In this document: piece after piece, positions 1 to 8,602 of the stretch
Position numbering within the stretch: position 1 is the stretch's first letter
Layout of the letters: the number at the start of each line of letters is the position of its first letter
Source: JBNKEI01 sp050288705
Lineage (GTDB): Bacteria; Myxococcota; Myxococcia; Myxococcales; UBA5297
Direction: 5' to 3'
Assembly (NCBI GenBank): GCA_050288705.1
Contig: JBNKEI010000025.1
Span: forward strand, 1 to 32,070
DNA length: 32,070 bases
The notes under the pieces: model-generated
The model's input: only the letters and a program-made list of their open reading frames with translations
What the model was told of the DNA's origin: nothing
The model's database searches: none
Position numbers and translations under genes: made by a program

Positions 1-609
1 TTGGCAACCTAATTCCATTGCTATTGCTGCATCAGAGGCAGTGCCCACTCCCGCGTCAACAATTACCGGAATTTTGACTGACTCCAAGATGAGTCGAATA
101 TTATAAGGATTTCGAATGCCCAGTCCGGACCCGATGGGAGCAGCTAAAGGCATTACTGCGGCACATCCTAAATCTTCTAATTTTCTGCAGGTGATAATAT
201 CATCAGTGATATAGGGAAGTACTGTAAATCCTTCTTTTACCAACACGCGAGCCGCTTTTAGCGTTTCTTCGACATCGGGAAACAGGGTTTTTTGATCTCC
301 CAGAACTTCCAACTTGACTAAATCTCCCATAGAGAGTTCACGCGCTAATCGGCAGGTACGTATGGCCTCGTCGGCAGTGTAACAGCCGGCAGTATTAGGG
401 AGCAGAGTTAGTTTGGAAGTATCAATCCAGGACAACATGGAAGCTTCGCCCACTGCCTGCAAATCCATACGCCGCAAAGCAACCGTAACTACTTCGGCGC
501 CTGACGCTTGGTGAGCTGCTTTCATGGTTGGAAAATCCTTGAATTTTCCTGTTCCTACAAAAAGACGAGATCGAAAAGCGTACTTTCCAATACGCAAGGT
601 GTTGGACAT
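1..609 (-). CDS. thiG: Thiazole synthase ThiG (C-terminus beyond window)
   Basis: ThiG condenses deoxyxylulose 5-phosphate, dehydroglycine and sulfur from ThiS thiocarboxylate into the thiazole phosphate of thiamin, in the cytoplasm. 203 codons are visible from ATG 609; the family is about 255-265 residues, so the last quarter is outside the window. The TIM-barrel signature is clear: the start reads GKYAFRSRLFVGTGK, the Schiff-base lysine is K99 in LVKLEVLGD, and the phosphate-binding end contains PIGSGLGIRNP and PVIVDAGVGTASDA. A good ribosome site (AGGAG, nine bases before ATG) decides the start. It lies 15 bases after thiS on the same strand, so the two are surely co-transcribed. No damage is visible. 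Confidence 0.97.
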   Translation of the reverse strand, partial: MSNTLRIGKYAFRSRLFVGTGKFKDFPTMKAAHQASGAEVVTVALRRMDLQAVGEASMLSWIDTSKLTLLPNTAGCYTADEAIRTCRLARELSMGDLVKLEVLGDQKTLFPDVEETLKAARVLVKEGFTVLPYITDDIITCRKLEDLGCAAVMPLAAPIGSGLGIRNPYNIRLILESVKIPVIVDAGVGTASDAAIAMELGCQ

Positions 610-624
610 TTTTTTCTTCTCCTA

Positions 625-825
625 TCAGCCGCCGCCGACGAAAGAAACAATTTCTACCGCGTCGCTTTCCGAAAGGGTGCGGGTGTAATGTTGCTTGCGA
701 GGAACAATAATCCGATTAACTTCTACTGCTACTAGTGATTCGTGAATTTGCAGATGCTCAAGAAGTCCAGAAATGCTTAGCTCGTCGGGAACAGATTGCT
801 CTCGGCCATTTATTGTCAATTTCAT
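625..825 (-). CDS. thiS: Sulfur carrier protein ThiS
   Basis: A 66-residue ubiquitin-like protein that carries sulfur as a C-terminal thiocarboxylate to ThiG for thiazole formation. The start MKLTINGRE, the middle VAVEVNRIIVPR and the obligatory C-terminal glycines (IVSFVGGG) are all present. The family normally ends in GG, so the end is correct; there is one extra glycine before it. It precedes thiG by 15 bases. No Shine-Dalgarno sequence precedes ATG 825. A promoter-like sequence ends six bases before the ATG, so the message may be leaderless (see the promoter entry). ThiF, ThiH and ThiC are not in view. Confidence 0.96.
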   Translation of the reverse strand: MKLTINGREQSVPDELSISGLLEHLQIHESLVAVEVNRIIVPRKQHYTRTLSESDAVEIVSFVGGG

Positions 826-831
826 CGCAGT

Positions 832-860
832 TAGATAGGCTGTTAGATATCGCCTGTCAA
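832..860 (-). promoter_or_regulatory. Candidate sigma-70 promoter for thiS-thiG
   Basis: Read on the minus strand, a perfect -35 hexamer TTGACA (860-855) is followed after 17 bases by TATCTA (837-832), a weak -10 with three of six consensus bases. The predicted transcript start would fall on the A of the thiS ATG. With no ribosome site upstream of that ATG, this fits a leaderless mRNA. I looked for a TPP riboswitch in this leader and found none of its conserved sequence. Confidence 0.4.
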
Positions 861-1083
861 CTCAGACAATTTTAAGGCCCATATTTTGTCGCTCTTGGCT
901 GGTAGCCAGCCGAGGTAAAACAGAACAGCGAGTTAACAGCAAAGTGTGACTTCTTAGGCTAGGATAGACAACTAAGTCAGCACAGGGGAAAAAGTCAGCT
1001 AGATTAAGGCCGGGAAAGTTTGAGGCATGCTAAGCTTGGTTTTGATACCATAGTAGGGGTAGACTTTGGTGCGGAGAAGGTAA
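861..1083. other. Divergent intergenic region with strong hairpin
   Basis: This is the spacer between the divergent thiS-thiG and response-regulator genes. A nine-base-pair inverted repeat with a three-base loop (CTTGGCTGG at 894-902, CCAGCCGAG at 906-914, one G-T pair) stands about 35 bases upstream of the thiS promoter candidate. It has no T-run on either side, so it is not an obvious terminator; it could be an operator or leader structure. GGAGAAGG at 1074-1081 is the ribosome site of the plus-strand gene. No other gene is seen. Confidence 0.35.
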
Positions 1084-1455
1084 GTGTCTTTTAAAGTGCT
1101 TGTTGTAGACGATTCCAAGTCTGCTCGGCAAACCATTGCCGCGATCCTCGAGCCGTTGGAAAATCTCTCGGTTTACGAATCGAAGAGCGGCTTTGAAGCA
1201 CTTAAAATACTCCCTAGGTGTCACTTTGATCTCATAATTACCGATCTTAACATGCCAGATATTAATGGCTTAGAGCTGATCAATTTTGTAAAAAAGAATC
1301 CCAATTATAAAGAAACGCCTTTAATCATTGTGAGTGCGGCGTCCTCGGAAAACGAGCGCAAGCAGGGGTTGGCGTTGGGGGCAGCGCAGTGTTTAGAAAA
1401 GCCTTTTGATCCAAAGCTCTTAACCGGATTGGTACGTAGTTATATGAAACTATAG
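1084..1455 (+). CDS. Single-domain CheY-like response regulator
   Basis: A 123-residue receiver domain with no output domain, expected to be phosphorylated by a histidine kinase, most simply the CheA encoded 30 bases downstream. The acidic pair D9/D10 (VLVVDDSK), the phosphoacceptor D54 (IITDLNMPD), the switch Ser at about 84 (IIVSAAS) and K106 (LEKPFDP) are all present, so it should be functional. The start is GTG 1084, supported by GGAGAAGG about three bases upstream; no ATG fits better. As a stand-alone receiver it could act on a flagellar or pilus motor or as a phosphate sink; the sequence does not say which. Its gene pair lacks cheW, cheR, cheB and receptor genes in this window. Confidence 0.93.
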   Translation: MSFKVLVVDDSKSARQTIAAILEPLENLSVYESKSGFEALKILPRCHFDLIITDLNMPDINGLELINFVKKNPNYKETPLIIVSAASSENERKQGLALGAAQCLEKPFDPKLLTGLVRSYMKL

Positions 1456-1485
1456 AAGAGTTGGTTAGCAAAGTACTAGAACCCG

Positions 1486-3582
1486 ATGCCTTCCTCTATG
1501 TCTACATCGCCTCTTGTCGCGGACGAATTCCTGTCCGGGGCTCAAGAAATTATCGATGCTCTGTCCAAGGACTTAATGGAGCTCGGCCAACTGACTAAGA
1601 ATGAGTCTGAGCCAGAACTAGTCAAACGAATCTTTCGGGGAGCTCATTCTCTTAAGGGTTTGGCGGCGCTATATGAAGTGGCTTCTGTGGCCCAGCTTGC
1701 TCATGCGGTCGAGGATTTGCTTGATGAAATTCGCGTGGGCAGAATTCCGTTTTCAGGGGAGAATCTCGATCTTCTTTTGGAGGCAGTGGAACTTTTCCAA
1801 CGCATGGTGTTCGTCGCCGGAAGTGAGGGGCTAGGCGAGCATCCTGAAATTGCAGCACTAAGTTTCGATTTGGTTTCAAGTATTCAAGATCGTCGCCAAA
1901 GCGCGATGGAAAGAGCGGACAGTGAGATTGATTGGTTGGGCGCTTTGGGGCTCGACTCCGAGCGCAATGTACTTACCGAGTACGAAGAACATCGTATTCG
2001 TGAAAACGCGAACAAGGGCAACCAATTTTGCTATGTAAATGTGACCTATCTATTAGAAGAATTCGAATCTAAACTTGCTGCAGTTAATGAGAAGTTAAAG
2101 AAAGTTGGTGAGGTGATTGCCACACTCCCTTCAGAAGAAATCCCCACGGAAAAAGAAAAAATTGCTTTTAAACTTCTTTTTGCAACTGCTATTTCAGTGT
2201 CGCAATTGGAAGAAGTATTGCTGGGGGTGCCGGCAAAAATTCGGTTGCTATCTATTGCTGCTTGCCGGGCAACAAAAATAACGACGAATAACTTTTTGAC
2301 TCAAAAGCGGTTGTCAAATACAAACGTTTCTTTGCGTAATGTAAGCAAAACATTGCGAGTCGATATCGAAAAACTAGATCAGGTAATGAATATTGTTGGC
2401 GAATTGGTATTGGCTAAGACTCGTTTAGTTGGGGTTGCGGAAAAAACTTACCTTAACCAAAAAGGGGGCTGCGAATTAGAGGCGGTATTTCAGGCGGATA
2501 TCCGTTTTTTTGAGCGCAAATTTGAAGCATTGCAGCGCAATCTTTTAGAAATTCGAATGGTGCCTTTAGAGCAGATTTTTAGCAAATTGGGCGCAATTGT
2601 TCGTCGTGCAGCCAAAGAGGTAGGTAAAGAAATAAATTTTTGTTGTTCGGGTGGTGACGTCAAGCTTGATAAGCAAATTGTGGAAGATTTGGCTGATCCG
2701 CTCATGCATATTGTGCGTAATGCTATTGATCATGGAATAGAACTGCAGGATGCGCGCCTTGAAGCGGGAAAATCGCCACGAGGAACTATTTCTCTTTTTG
2801 CCGAGCAGAGAGGAAGTCAGGTGGTAATTGAAGTACAGGATGATGGAAGAGGAATTGATGAGGAAGCAGTGAGAGGGATAGCGGTGGAAAGGGGGCTGGC
2901 TAGCGCGCATAATAGTGAAGTATTGTCGCAAGCAGAAATGGTTGAGCTCTTATTTACGCATAGTTTCTCTACTGCTCGGCAGGTTAGCGAATTATCTGGT
3001 CGAGGGGTAGGGCTAGATGTAGTAAAAACCAATATTGCCAAGCATTGCGGAATTGTCGAATTAAAAAGTACATCTGGAAAGGGAACTGTTTTTTCCATCA
3101 AGGTTCCGGTAACCATGGCAATTGTTCGCTCGATAGTAGTGGGGGTTTCCGGGCGAATTTATGTACTGCCGTTGAATTCGGTGACCGAAATCGTATCGGT
3201 TTCCTGCTGTGAAGTCTTGTGCTCAGAGTGTGGTGAATTTATTAAGCTTAGAGACCACAAACTTCCCTTGGTACGTTTAGCTGCTCTATTTCGGTTGTCT
3301 GATTCGCTTCCTGCCGGCGTGTCACCGGGCAAGCCGACATTGCTCAATTCGGCTCCGGTCTATTCTATGCAGAAAGACGGTTTATTTGTGGTGGTGATTG
3401 GTTTCGCGAAAAAACGGCTCGGGCTGGTAGTTGATGAACTATGGGGGCAGCAAGATGTAGTAGTGAAGCCTCTAGGAGGAGTGGTTGGTTGCGTAAAGGG
3501 TTTTTCGGGAGCAACTGATTTAGGGCAAGGAAATACAGTTCTGGTTTTGGATGTGAAGACGATCGTGGAGGAAGTGCTATAA
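1486..3582 (+). CDS. cheA: CheA-type hybrid-free chemotaxis histidine kinase
   Basis: A 698-residue cytoplasmic kinase with the CheA domain order. An HPt domain comes first (phosphoryl histidine H54 in RGAHSLKGLA). A linker at about 140-300 carries the LTEYEEHRIREN motif I associate with deltaproteobacterial CheA proteins in place of a classical P2. A dimerisation helix pair (about 300-370) follows. The ATPase has its N-box near 404-419 (MHIVRNAIDHGIE), G1 near 450 (DDGRGID) and G2 near 504 (GRGVGLDVV). A CheW-like domain (about 545-698) completes it. It lacks a C-terminal receiver, which the preceding gene supplies in trans. Start ATG 1486 has only a weak ribosome site; ATG 1498 is an alternative. 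It ends at a strong terminator shared with a convergent tRNA gene. Whether it steers motility or another output is unknown. Confidence 0.94.
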   Translation: MPSSMSTSPLVADEFLSGAQEIIDALSKDLMELGQLTKNESEPELVKRIFRGAHSLKGLAALYEVASVAQLAHAVEDLLDEIRVGRIPFSGENLDLLLEAVELFQRMVFVAGSEGLGEHPEIAALSFDLVSSIQDRRQSAMERADSEIDWLGALGLDSERNVLTEYEEHRIRENANKGNQFCYVNVTYLLEEFESKLAAVNEKLKKVGEVIATLPSEEIPTEKEKIAFKLLFATAISVSQLEEVLLGVPAKIRLLSIAACRATKITTNNFLTQKRLSNTNVSLRNVSKTLRVDIEKLDQVMNIVGELVLAKTRLVGVAEKTYLNQKGGCELEAVFQADIRFFERKFEALQRNLLEIRMVPLEQIFSKLGAIVRRAAKEVGKEINFCCSGGDVKLDKQIVEDLADPLMHIVRNAIDHGIELQDARLEAGKSPRGTISLFAEQRGSQVVIEVQDDGRGIDEEAVRGIAVERGLASAHNSEVLSQAEMVELLFTHSFSTARQVSELSGRGVGLDVVKTNIAKHCGIVELKSTSGKGTVFSIKVPVTMAIVRSIVVGVSGRIYVLPLNSVTEIVSVSCCEVLCSECGEFIKLRDHKLPLVRLAALFRLSDSLPAGVSPGKPTLLNSAPVYSMQKDGLFVVVIGFAKKRLGLVVDELWGQQDVVVKPLGGVVGCVKGFSGATDLGQGNTVLVLDVKTIVEEVL

Positions 3583-3605
3583 ACTGCTGAAAGCTGCCGA
3601 AAATA

Positions 3606-3638
3606 AAAAAACACCGAACGAAAAACGTTCGGTGTTTT

Positions 3639-3640
<2 letters not shown>
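3606..3640. terminator. Bidirectional intrinsic terminator between cheA and tRNA-fMet
   Basis: A perfect inverted repeat (ACACCGAACG at 3611-3620 and CGTTCGGTGT at 3626-3635, loop AAAAA) is flanked by an A-run on the left and a T-run on the right, giving a 15-pair stem if the A/T runs pair. It therefore works as a Rho-independent terminator for cheA on the plus strand and for the tRNA on the minus strand. Confidence 0.93.
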
Positions 3641-3712
<72 letters not shown>

Positions 3713-3807
3713 TCAAAGTTGAGACTCTTATATGGTATGCCGAAGTCGATGTCAACCGAAAACCAAATTCGATGTTAATTTTTTAAGGGTCGCCAGCCAA
3801 GGGAGCG

Positions 3808-4338
3808 TTACTGTGGAATTACCAATCCGCCTTTATGGCCAGATTCCCGAAGTTTTAGTCCTTGCTTTGCTTGCCTACATGCATTTGGCCCTACAAAAAA
3901 GCCCCGCGGCTGAGAGCCTCGATAGTATTTTTTAAAGTGGCTACGAATTATTTCAAAAACTGTCTTCATCGAACTTGGTTGCACTCCTGGGCGATTATGC
4001 AGGTGCTGCAGCTCGGCCCATAGCCTTCCAGACCGTAACTCTCCTTGTTCCGCCAAGCAACGTTCCCAGTGAATGACTGGTGAAGAGTTTTCATCAACCT
4101 TCATCATTCCTTTTTTTGGTCCACGCTTTATGGGCAAACCAACGGTTTGCCCGGCAGAAGGAACAGATAGATAATAAGCTTCCTCGGTAAGCCAATCTTG
4201 ATGTGCTGTAGAGGCAAGAAAGGGTTCGTACGCGGGATCGCAGTATTCGGGATAGATTTCTAACGAATGAGGCTCTAGTAGGCGTAAAAACGCTTGCTCA
4301 TCATCAGACGTCATAAAGAAAGACAAAGTAGAAGCCAT
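3808..4338 (-). CDS. Conserved-looking hypothetical protein behind rlmI
   Basis: A 176-residue protein that I cannot assign. It starts MASTLSFFMTSDDEQAFLR, an N-terminus resembling small unknown proteins I recall from deltaproteobacteria. It has no signal peptide or membrane helix, so it is probably cytoplasmic. The C-terminal third is basic (IIRSHFKKYYRG and a lysine/arginine-rich tail). It begins six bases after the rlmI stop codon and is surely in the same transcript. No ribosome site is visible, which points to translational coupling with rlmI. The coding case rests on length, tight spacing and protein-like composition; the plus-strand frame over its 3' end is a shadow. Confidence 0.72.
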   Translation of the reverse strand: MASTLSFFMTSDDEQAFLRLLEPHSLEIYPEYCDPAYEPFLASTAHQDWLTEEAYYLSVPSAGQTVGLPIKRGPKKGMMKVDENSSPVIHWERCLAEQGELRSGRLWAELQHLHNRPGVQPSSMKTVFEIIRSHFKKYYRGSQPRGFFVGPNACRQAKQGLKLRESGHKGGLVIPQ

Positions 4339-4344
4339 ATCTGG

Positions 4345-5514
4345 TTACACAACGCGCAAAATGTAGCACTTTAAGTAGCGAGTTTCACGGGTCCCTAGGT
4401 GGACAGGATGATCTCTGCCAGCCCCTCGTTTTTCGACGATTTGAATTTCTTTGCGGACATCGGAAGCGGCGCTAAAAAGAATTTCTTCAAAATGGTCCTC
4501 GGAGATGTGGAACGAGCAACTTGCCGAAACCAAAATCCCTCCTGGCTTCAGAAGATGTAGCGCTCGCAGATTAATCTCTTTGTATCCCCGCTGGGCAGAT
4601 TCAATGGCGGTTTTACTGCGTGCGAATGCGGGGGGGTCAAGAATAATAATGTCGTAGCGAGTATCGATTTCGCTTTGTGCTTTTAAAAAATCAAAAGCAT
4701 TGGCGGTAACTACCTCCAAATTGGTTATGCCGTTGGCTTTAGCATTGGCAGCGATCAGTGGCGACATTTCCTCGCTAAACTCTACCGCGGTAACATGTTC
4801 GCATCCGCACTTGGCAAGCTGGAGCGCAAACCCGCCAACGTAAGAAAAACAATCTAATCCGCGACCGCGAGCATACCGGCGAACTGCCAGTCTGTTTTCT
4901 CGCTGATCAAGAAAGCTTCCAGTTTTCTGGCCGTTTAAGAGATCGATCACAACTTTGATATTGCCTTCTTGATATTCTACCTTATCAGGAACCGTTCCCC
5001 TAATCACTCCTTTGCGTTGTTCTAATCCCTCTAACAGGCGGACTTTGCCGTCGCTTCTCTCCATAATCCCTTTTGGTCGGTATATATCTTCCAGCAGATC
5101 GCAGAAGAGCTTGCGGTAGTTTTCCGCGCCTTGGGTCATGAACTGAACTGAAAGATAGTCTCCGTAGCGATCGACCACTAATCCAGGCATAAGGTCTGAT
5201 TCACCGTGTACAGCCCGCCATACAGTTTCGCCAGGATAGACAGTTTCTCGCAAGCGCTTAGCCATAGTTAAACGCTCGCGGAAAAAAGACTCGTCACATT
5301 CCACGTTATCGCGGGTTAGCCGGCGCAGTGCTATTTGGCTAACTGCGGAATAAAATGCACGGCCTAAAAACCAACCTCGTTGGTCTACTACTCGTACTAC
5401 TTCTCCACCCTTCAGTGGACAGCTTCCTACTACATCGGAACGGTAGGTCCAAGGATGGCTCGATACAAAGCGATCTACTCCGCGGCGGCTAATTGTTACT
5501 GTAGGTTCTGGCAT
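4345..5514 (-). CDS. rlmI: Class I SAM-dependent 23S rRNA cytosine methyltransferase (RlmI type)
   Basis: Predicted to put a 5-methyl group on a cytosine of 23S rRNA (C1962 in E. coli). An N-terminal PUA-like RNA-binding domain (about 1-75; GVDRFVSSHPWTYRSDV) precedes a Rossmann methyltransferase with the SAM loop LDCFSYVGGFALQLAKCG, the acidic strand VTAVEFSEE, and motif IV DIIILDPPAFARSK. The later SASCSFHIS segment holds the cysteine expected to form the covalent RNA intermediate. I prefer ATG 5514, which has AGGA nine bases upstream; a TTG three codons earlier (5523) lies directly against that site. The length of 389 residues fits the family (about 390-400). A small unknown gene follows six bases after the stop. 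Confidence 0.88.
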   Translation of the reverse strand: MPEPTVTISRRGVDRFVSSHPWTYRSDVVGSCPLKGGEVVRVVDQRGWFLGRAFYSAVSQIALRRLTRDNVECDESFFRERLTMAKRLRETVYPGETVWRAVHGESDLMPGLVVDRYGDYLSVQFMTQGAENYRKLFCDLLEDIYRPKGIMERSDGKVRLLEGLEQRKGVIRGTVPDKVEYQEGNIKVVIDLLNGQKTGSFLDQRENRLAVRRYARGRGLDCFSYVGGFALQLAKCGCEHVTAVEFSEEMSPLIAANAKANGITNLEVVTANAFDFLKAQSEIDTRYDIIILDPPAFARSKTAIESAQRGYKEINLRALHLLKPGGILVSASCSFHISEDHFEEILFSAASDVRKEIQIVEKRGAGRDHPVHLGTRETRYLKCYILRVV

Positions 5515-5570
5515 GATGTACAATCCTAGATGTTCGAAAAGTAAGAAAGTATATACTAATTCCTATAATA

Positions 5571-8462
5571 TTAGAATTCACCTCCTAGTGTAAAATAGAC
5601 ATTATGGATACCCGGGGAAGAAATTCCTCGACTATACCCTAAATGAAGTATAGCAGGCAGGCTGTATCCTAAAAGCAGGTCAATATTAGCTTCTCCCCCA
5701 GCAGAAGGTTTTAGCTCTCTAAGAAGAATACGGTCAGCAGCCTGACCTATGTCGAACGTGGCAGCGGCAAAAATGCGTCTTACATAAAAAGGTAAGGTCC
5801 ATGCTCCTGCATTGATGTCGGCAATTGGAAACCGCAGTTCAGTGTTTACTAGAACGAAACGGTTTCCGGCAAAGGCGCCTGGCGGATAACCGCGAAGTGC
5901 GATTACTTTTCGGTTTGATGAAAGGCTAAAAAGGCTGGAAGAAAGATTATCAATGGTTAGACCGCCTAGCTGAAAAACTCTTCGGTTACCGAGATCTCCC
6001 CACCCGGCTCCGCCGGAAAAGTGAGTTGCTAATACAAAATGCGAAAGCCCGGGCAAAGACTGATAATGAGTAAAACTTCCGGTAATTGATAAGTAGCGGA
6101 ATTGACTTACGGTTTCTCGGTTGGCCCCTCGAATAGTAAAGCCAAGCACCTGACCTTTTTCAAAGCTAAAACTATTGGGGGTTCTTTCGGCGGTGGAGAA
6201 TCCGCATCCTAAAGAAACCGTTGCAGCGAGCCCTTTTTCTGCTGGGTAACGTTTAGGCTCAATCGGATTGTTGGGTGCGGGTAATGAAAATGGGTCGTAA
6301 TATCTCAGTTCGTACCCGATAGATAATGAAAATTGCTGATTTAGCCTGGAAAATGAAAAGAGCGAGGAAAGAGATAAAAAAGATTGGCGTTCTAGCCTTT
6401 GAGGGTAAGCTGGAGTTAAAGAAAGAAAGCTTCCCAGTGCAAACTGGAGTTCGGGAAAGAAAGTTCGAGCGGTGTAGGAACCCATAAACGCTGGCTCATT
6501 GGATGTAAGTCCCCATTCGGTTTGTAAATTCCATAAATGACGTCCCAATATGTCGGTTCCCGAAGTGTAAAATCCTATGCTGGTTCCTGACGGGTCTTGA
6601 GAAAGAATGGGCATCCAATATTGTGGCCATAAAGAATGTAGAGGCTGGTACGGATTGACCTGGTATTTTGCTATAGAAATAGAAGGAAGTTCTACCTTTG
6701 GCCTGGTTAAGTCAATTAAGGGAGCATTTTTCCAAAGGGATGGAGCGAAAGGAAGTAAAGCAAGGTCATAACCTCTGGTTGAATAGCTTACCAAAACAAT
6801 TTTCTGACCGTCAGGTGATACTGCGGGCCGAAAAGCCCCTGTAAGAACATTGGTAACCTGGAAAGAGGTTTTCTGTGAAATATTGTAAGCATAAAGGTTA
6901 TAAACCCCAGTGCGATCGCTAGAAAATAGAAGATATTCGCCCTCAGGGTGGTAAGTAGGGTCTAGGTCGAGAGCGCGATCCCGGGTCACATCTACTAAAC
7001 GGTTAGACTCAAGGTAGAGTATGCGAATGTCACGTCCTTCCGGTCGTTGTTCTGAAAAGGCAATGCTTTTTCCGTCAGGCGAAAATCGGGGCGTATATAC
7101 TACATGATTTTCTGGGGCGGAATAAATAATTCGGTAGGGATTGCCGCCGGAAGGGGAGAGCAGCACTAGGGCGCTTTTGCCGCCAGTGAATCGTTGAATT
7201 GCTACTACCGTATGACCATCAGGGGAGTAGTCAGGATCGGTAAGTCGCTGGCCAAAGGTGATTTGTCTTAAATTGCCACTTTTCAGATCGACTTGAAAAA
7301 GGTCTTCAAAGAAATAGAATTGGTTATAAGGAACTATTTGGGAAACTAAAGCAGTTTTTTTGTCGGGTGAAATTGCCAGGGTGCCGTATCCATATAAATC
7401 GACAATTTTGTTTTCTTTTAAATCGCCAACGTTTTTTAGGCGCAGTTTAGGCTTGCTATTGGAGGAAGCACTTAGATAAAGAATATTATCTCTATCTAAA
7501 AAAAGTGGCTCGCCGGTATACTCTCCTTCGGATGTAATACTTTTAGGAGTCGTTACTTCCGAGGAGCGAATTTGCTGAACCAAATTCGTGCATTCGTGTT
7601 TAAGTTCGTCAAGCCACTCAGAATAGAGCTGAAGATAAGAACTGCCAAGTTCTTCGGAGGCAACATCATTTAGAGCAAAAGGTATTATTTGTTCGCCATA
7701 GTTTTGAACAAGATTGGCAAAATATTTATGGCCGTATCTTTTAGCAATCCAATGCATAAAGCGCGATCCATAAAGGTACGGTATTTTACCTCTAGGCCAA
7801 GTGGTGGGATTGGCGCTTATATCGTCGATTTTATAGAATGAATTTTCTAATAATTGCGTTCGAATAAACATATTGTAAAGCGAAGAACGTATTCGCCCTC
7901 CGTCGCTGTAAAACGATTCATAATGCACGGCAAGTCCTTCGGAAAACCAGCTAGGAAGAAAACCATTGGGCAGCCAAATCTTGCCAAAAACAGTGTTGCT
8001 CCACGATGGCAAGCCACCTGTTTTGCTTAAATGCGCAATATGGGTGTATTCATGTATAATTAAGTTCCAAAAATAGTCTTGGTAATCGTTAAGCTCTGAA
8101 CGGCTGTCCGGAGGCACGGCTAATAGGTGAATAGTGGGACGTATCCAGGATGCAGCACTACCGTTTGCCGAGTCGGACACGTCGGAAAGTATTACGTGAA
8201 TCTTTTCTTTTGGACCCGCCAAAAAATCATTTTCTAACAAAGCTCGAGCTAGTTCCAACTTTTGGGCGGCACTCTGAGCTAAGGATTCCAATCCTTGATG
8301 GAAATGCAAAACAAAGTGAGGAGTTTTTAGAGTATACCAAGTTAAACTAGGGTCAAAACTAGCTCTAGCCGAGTTGGAAAAAAGTAATAGCAGACATGCA
8401 GCAACTAAATGTCGTACTAAAAATAAACTCACCCTCCACACCAATAGTTTGTGTGGTGACAT
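5571..8462 (-). CDS. Exported HExxH peptidase/beta-propeller/Omp85-like barrel fusion
   Basis: A 963-residue protein with a basic start, hydrophobic core and AxA-type cleavage region at about 1-34, so it is exported. Residues 40-290 form a gluzincin-like metallopeptidase: zinc motif HEYTH at 137-141 and the third ligand E175 in SWFSEGLAVHYES. Residues about 310-600 hold TolB/PD40-type propeller repeats (SPDKKTALVS, SPDGHTVVAI, SPDGKSIAFSE, SPDGQKIVLVS). The remainder (about 620-963) alternates beta strands, contains LRGYPPGAFAG like the conserved RGY loop of Omp85 barrels, and ends in phenylalanine as outer-membrane barrels do. Inference: an outer-membrane protein holding a peptidase and propeller on one face. 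The substrate is unknown. ATG 8462 has no clear ribosome site. It stands alone between rlmI and rpmB. Confidence 0.85.
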   Translation of the reverse strand: MSPHKLLVWRVSLFLVRHLVAACLLLLFSNSARASFDPSLTWYTLKTPHFVLHFHQGLESLAQSAAQKLELARALLENDFLAGPKEKIHVILSDVSDSANGSAASWIRPTIHLLAVPPDSRSELNDYQDYFWNLIIHEYTHIAHLSKTGGLPSWSNTVFGKIWLPNGFLPSWFSEGLAVHYESFYSDGGRIRSSLYNMFIRTQLLENSFYKIDDISANPTTWPRGKIPYLYGSRFMHWIAKRYGHKYFANLVQNYGEQIIPFALNDVASEELGSSYLQLYSEWLDELKHECTNLVQQIRSSEVTTPKSITSEGEYTGEPLFLDRDNILYLSASSNSKPKLRLKNVGDLKENKIVDLYGYGTLAISPDKKTALVSQIVPYNQFYFFEDLFQVDLKSGNLRQITFGQRLTDPDYSPDGHTVVAIQRFTGGKSALVLLSPSGGNPYRIIYSAPENHVVYTPRFSPDGKSIAFSEQRPEGRDIRILYLESNRLVDVTRDRALDLDPTYHPEGEYLLFSSDRTGVYNLYAYNISQKTSFQVTNVLTGAFRPAVSPDGQKIVLVSYSTRGYDLALLPFAPSLWKNAPLIDLTRPKVELPSISIAKYQVNPYQPLHSLWPQYWMPILSQDPSGTSIGFYTSGTDILGRHLWNLQTEWGLTSNEPAFMGSYTARTFFPELQFALGSFLSLTPAYPQRLERQSFLSLSSLFSFSRLNQQFSLSIGYELRYYDPFSLPAPNNPIEPKRYPAEKGLAATVSLGCGFSTAERTPNSFSFEKGQVLGFTIRGANRETVSQFRYLSITGSFTHYQSLPGLSHFVLATHFSGGAGWGDLGNRRVFQLGGLTIDNLSSSLFSLSSNRKVIALRGYPPGAFAGNRFVLVNTELRFPIADINAGAWTLPFYVRRIFAAATFDIGQAADRILLRELKPSAGGEANIDLLLGYSLPAILHLGYSRGISSPGIHNVYFTLGGEF

Positions 8463-8602
8463 GCAAGTAAAGTATTGGAAAGAAGTTCACTACGGCCTGA
8501 TGCGACTGTCCGATCAGCAAGCGCCTTTTTACGTATATTCCCTGCATAACTGCAAAGCGATATCGGACAGCAGGATCAAGGCAGTTAGGGTTAAAAGAAA
8601 TG

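Noticed and set aside
826..1083. TPP riboswitch upstream of thiS
   Set aside because: The conserved CTGAGA-type core and its paired arms were not found on the minus strand; only a simple hairpin is present.
3732..3935. Plus-strand frame of 67 codons
   Set aside because: It overlaps the 3' end of the minus-strand gene at 3808-4338 and runs into the tRNA spacer; no ribosome site and no family likeness.
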